From Bidens hawaiensis (taxonomy: Eukaryota > Streptophyta > Magnoliopsida > Asterales > Asteraceae), in the NCBI GenBank assembly GCA_021521415.1, contig JAIQDT010001741.1, forward strand, positions 62,001-126,000: a stretch of DNA of 64,000 nt. Direction: 5' to 3'. The notes under the pieces are model-generated. The model was not told where the DNA came from and did no database searches. It worked only from the letters and a program-made list of their open reading frames with translations. A program made the position numbers and the translations under genes. Shown here one piece after another: positions 62,636 to 64,000 of the stretch; the first letter of the stretch is position 1; every line of letters begins with the position of its first letter.

Positions 62636-62840
62636 AGAAAATGGATTTCATGAAATTTCGCATGGCCATTTCGCATGGAATTTCGCTTGAGATTTTGCAT
62701 GAGAATTTCGCATGGAATTTCGCATGAGAATTTCGCATGAGAATTTCGCATGGAATTTCGCTTCACATGCGATTTCGCTTCGCATGGCGTGCGATGCAAA
62801 ATTCTTGGATTTCGCATAGCATGTGATGCGAAGCCCTTTT
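62636..62840. repeat. TTTCGCATG(G)A array
   Basis: The word TTTCGCATG or a one-base variant occurs more than ten times in 200 bp, spaced mostly 12 to 17 bp apart. Confidence 0.85.
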
Positions 62841-63744
62841 TCATGCGAAAAACCCCTTTTTACTTCATTTTTACTATTTTAAGGTCATTTTCCTCTGAGA
62901 CTCTTCCTTAGGACCCGATTCTACTCTTTTTATGGGTTTCGGGCTGTACCAACTTTGTATACCTGTGTTTCTCGTAGTCCAACCGTCACCTTTTTAGCTT
63001 AAAATTCACCCAAGAGGTTATAACTTACCAAGTTTATGTTTTTCTTACATTTTACAGCCTGATCTACCATTCTATCAGTTTTCATGTCGAAACCGACCTA
63101 AAACTTAACCTTTTTAACCAAAACCCACCTTCGGTTCTCGGGTTCGATTAAGATTTGAAACAACTCGAGGATCTGGACGTGATTCTTGGTGTTTGATGAC
63201 GTTCACACTTGAGGTTCTTTCTTCTTTTAGCTCGGGATTGGTTCCGGGTGATAGAGAGAAAGTGTGTGTGTGTTCTTGAGTGTGTGTGATGGTGGAAAGA
63301 AATGGAATGGAGAAGAGGTTGGGGTATATAGATAGGGGTCCAAGGGCCCCACCACCCACTCCCTTTTCCAACCAAACCTTATCCAAACATAAGCACGCAC
63401 ACAATTAAACTAACGACACACAGTTAATAATAAGCTTCTCTTTTATTTATTTATCTCAAAATACGGATGTTACATTGCCTCCATTACTGGCTTCTCTCCT
63501 CCTCTGGAGGATAAGCTTTCTAGAAGCTCAACTTCCTCACCTTTGAAGGTGCCACTGAAGCCAGTGTTGAGAAGAAAGCTACTGTTGGTGATCCTAAGAA
63601 GGTTACTAAAACTACTATTAAGAAGACAGATGTTCCGGCTAGTGGTTCGAAGAAGGTTAAGAAAGTCAGGCAAGATCCTGGTAAGAAGCATGTTGTTGTT
63701 GAAGCTTTTGTTACTCCAACTAAGGTTCAGTTTGTTTTTGCTTA

Positions 63745-64000
63745 AAAGATCTGCAATGGGCTTATGTTTGTGGGCACGCAGACATAAGCCTCTGAAGACA
63801 GTATGTTTTAAAAAAAAAGACCTGAAAGGTGATTTTATGGTCTTAAAAAATAAGCTAATATTTAACTTCTTCACACTTCTTCATATCCTACCAACACCCA
63901 CTGTCCAACACCACCACCACCACCTACCACCCACCGTCCGCCACCACCCACCACCCACCACCACCACTGTCCACTACCACCACCCATCGTCCATCACCAC
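63745..64000. repeat. Non-coding tail and CCA-rich repeat at the window end
   Basis: From about 63896 to 64000 the sequence is mostly CCACCA and CCACCCA with CCGTCC interruptions. It runs off the window. Before that no feature is recognised. Confidence 0.85.

Larger units (their letters stand above)
61527..63474 (-). mobile_element. Solo LTR with three internal repeat arrays
   Basis: TGTAAGGCCCCG... to ...CGGATGTTACA, 1948 bp. Flanks are TTTCC (61522-61526) and TTGCC (63475-63479), one mismatch. The GGGGCCTTACA end on the minus strand resembles the 3' ends of the related LTRs, so it reads leftward. It contains a 36-bp tandem repeat, G/C-rich hairpins and a TTTCGCATG array. Confidence 0.82.
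60427..63744 (+). pseudogene. Second PF04195-type gag-like gene, split by a solo LTR
   Basis: The clearest part reads in two frames: 60589-60924 (PMYQRFFQLAKNGNWFTVEK) and then, after a frameshift near 60900, to 61169 (SFPPVWRNHELDLNPPEP, LEEFLVYLGLSTKCPSP). A GT-AG intron (61170-61231) follows and then DMSALKYMDLEDFSSVTFLAVEV-like text. These blocks fit the plant 'putative gypsy-type transposon' gag-like domain. A Lys/Thr/Val-rich tail resumes after the solo LTR (61527-63474) and stops at 63744. A 42-bp near-duplicate (ATATTCCAAAC..TCCAA.GCA) at 60470-60555 lies in the N-terminal part. No pol follows inside the window. Confidence 0.72.

Overview
The window looks like nuclear DNA of a flowering plant. 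It is AT-rich, carries three spliced or single-exon plant genes at its edges and near 9 kb, and is otherwise filled with plant transposons (Tekay-like chromovirus LTR elements, a Cassandra LTR, Helitrons, a SINE, MITEs). The LTR families with TGTCACACCCC/TGTAACACCCC ends and a TGGTATCAGAGC primer site resemble those common in Asteraceae, but that placement is only an impression. No organelle, bacterial or viral genome features are seen.

Layout. 0.6-1.8 kb: a two-exon SICKLE-like proline-rich gene (+) with a perfect 153-bp in-frame tandem duplication. 2.1-2.4 kb: solo LTR of a Cassandra element carrying a 5S-rRNA-like domain. 3.85-5.46 kb: a Helitron with a second, opposite Helitron nested in it. 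5.6-6.2 kb: a foldback TIR element. 6.6-6.8 kb: a SINE. 8.7-10.0 kb: an intact fasciclin-like arabinogalactan protein gene (-). 11.7-32.2 kb: one nest at least four levels deep. An old tandem array was hit by a small GTTCG-rich TIR element, which was hit by LTR element 1 (-, gag only). Element 1 in turn received LTR element 2 (-, decayed Tekay gag-pol), a solo LTR and a MITE. 32.2-34.4 kb: tandem repeats, a TIR element and a 570-bp Helitron. 35.2-54.3 kb: LTR and gag-like remains of a PF04195-type element cut by solo LTRs, followed by pieces of other elements (Z, Y), one with most of its internal region deleted. 55.7-59.6 kb: a 13-exon spastin-like AAA ATPase gene (-) that is broken in three places. 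60.4-63.7 kb: a second PF04195-type gag-like pseudogene split by a solo LTR. The window ends in a CCA-rich repeat.

How it fits together. Only the SICKLE-like and FLA genes look intact. The spastin-like locus keeps all its splice sites and its Walker motifs but has a frameshifting deletion, an in-frame TGA and a second frameshift, so it is probably a pseudogene, assuming the assembly is right. The LTR elements are dead: element 2 has several stops and has lost catalytic residues in reverse transcriptase, RNase H and integrase. Seven solo LTRs flanked by matching or near-matching 5-bp duplications (six of TGT...ACA form plus the Cassandra LTR) show frequent LTR-LTR recombination.

I did not find a new enzymatic system. 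The least ordinary structures are: tRNA-like B-box modules recurring in unrelated LTRs; a 5' LTR that has swallowed a piece of its own gag; a 70-bp hairpin repeat array in a retroelement leader; a primer-binding site in the loop of a long inverted repeat; and palindrome arrays in LTRs. All boundaries and homologies were read by eye without database searches.
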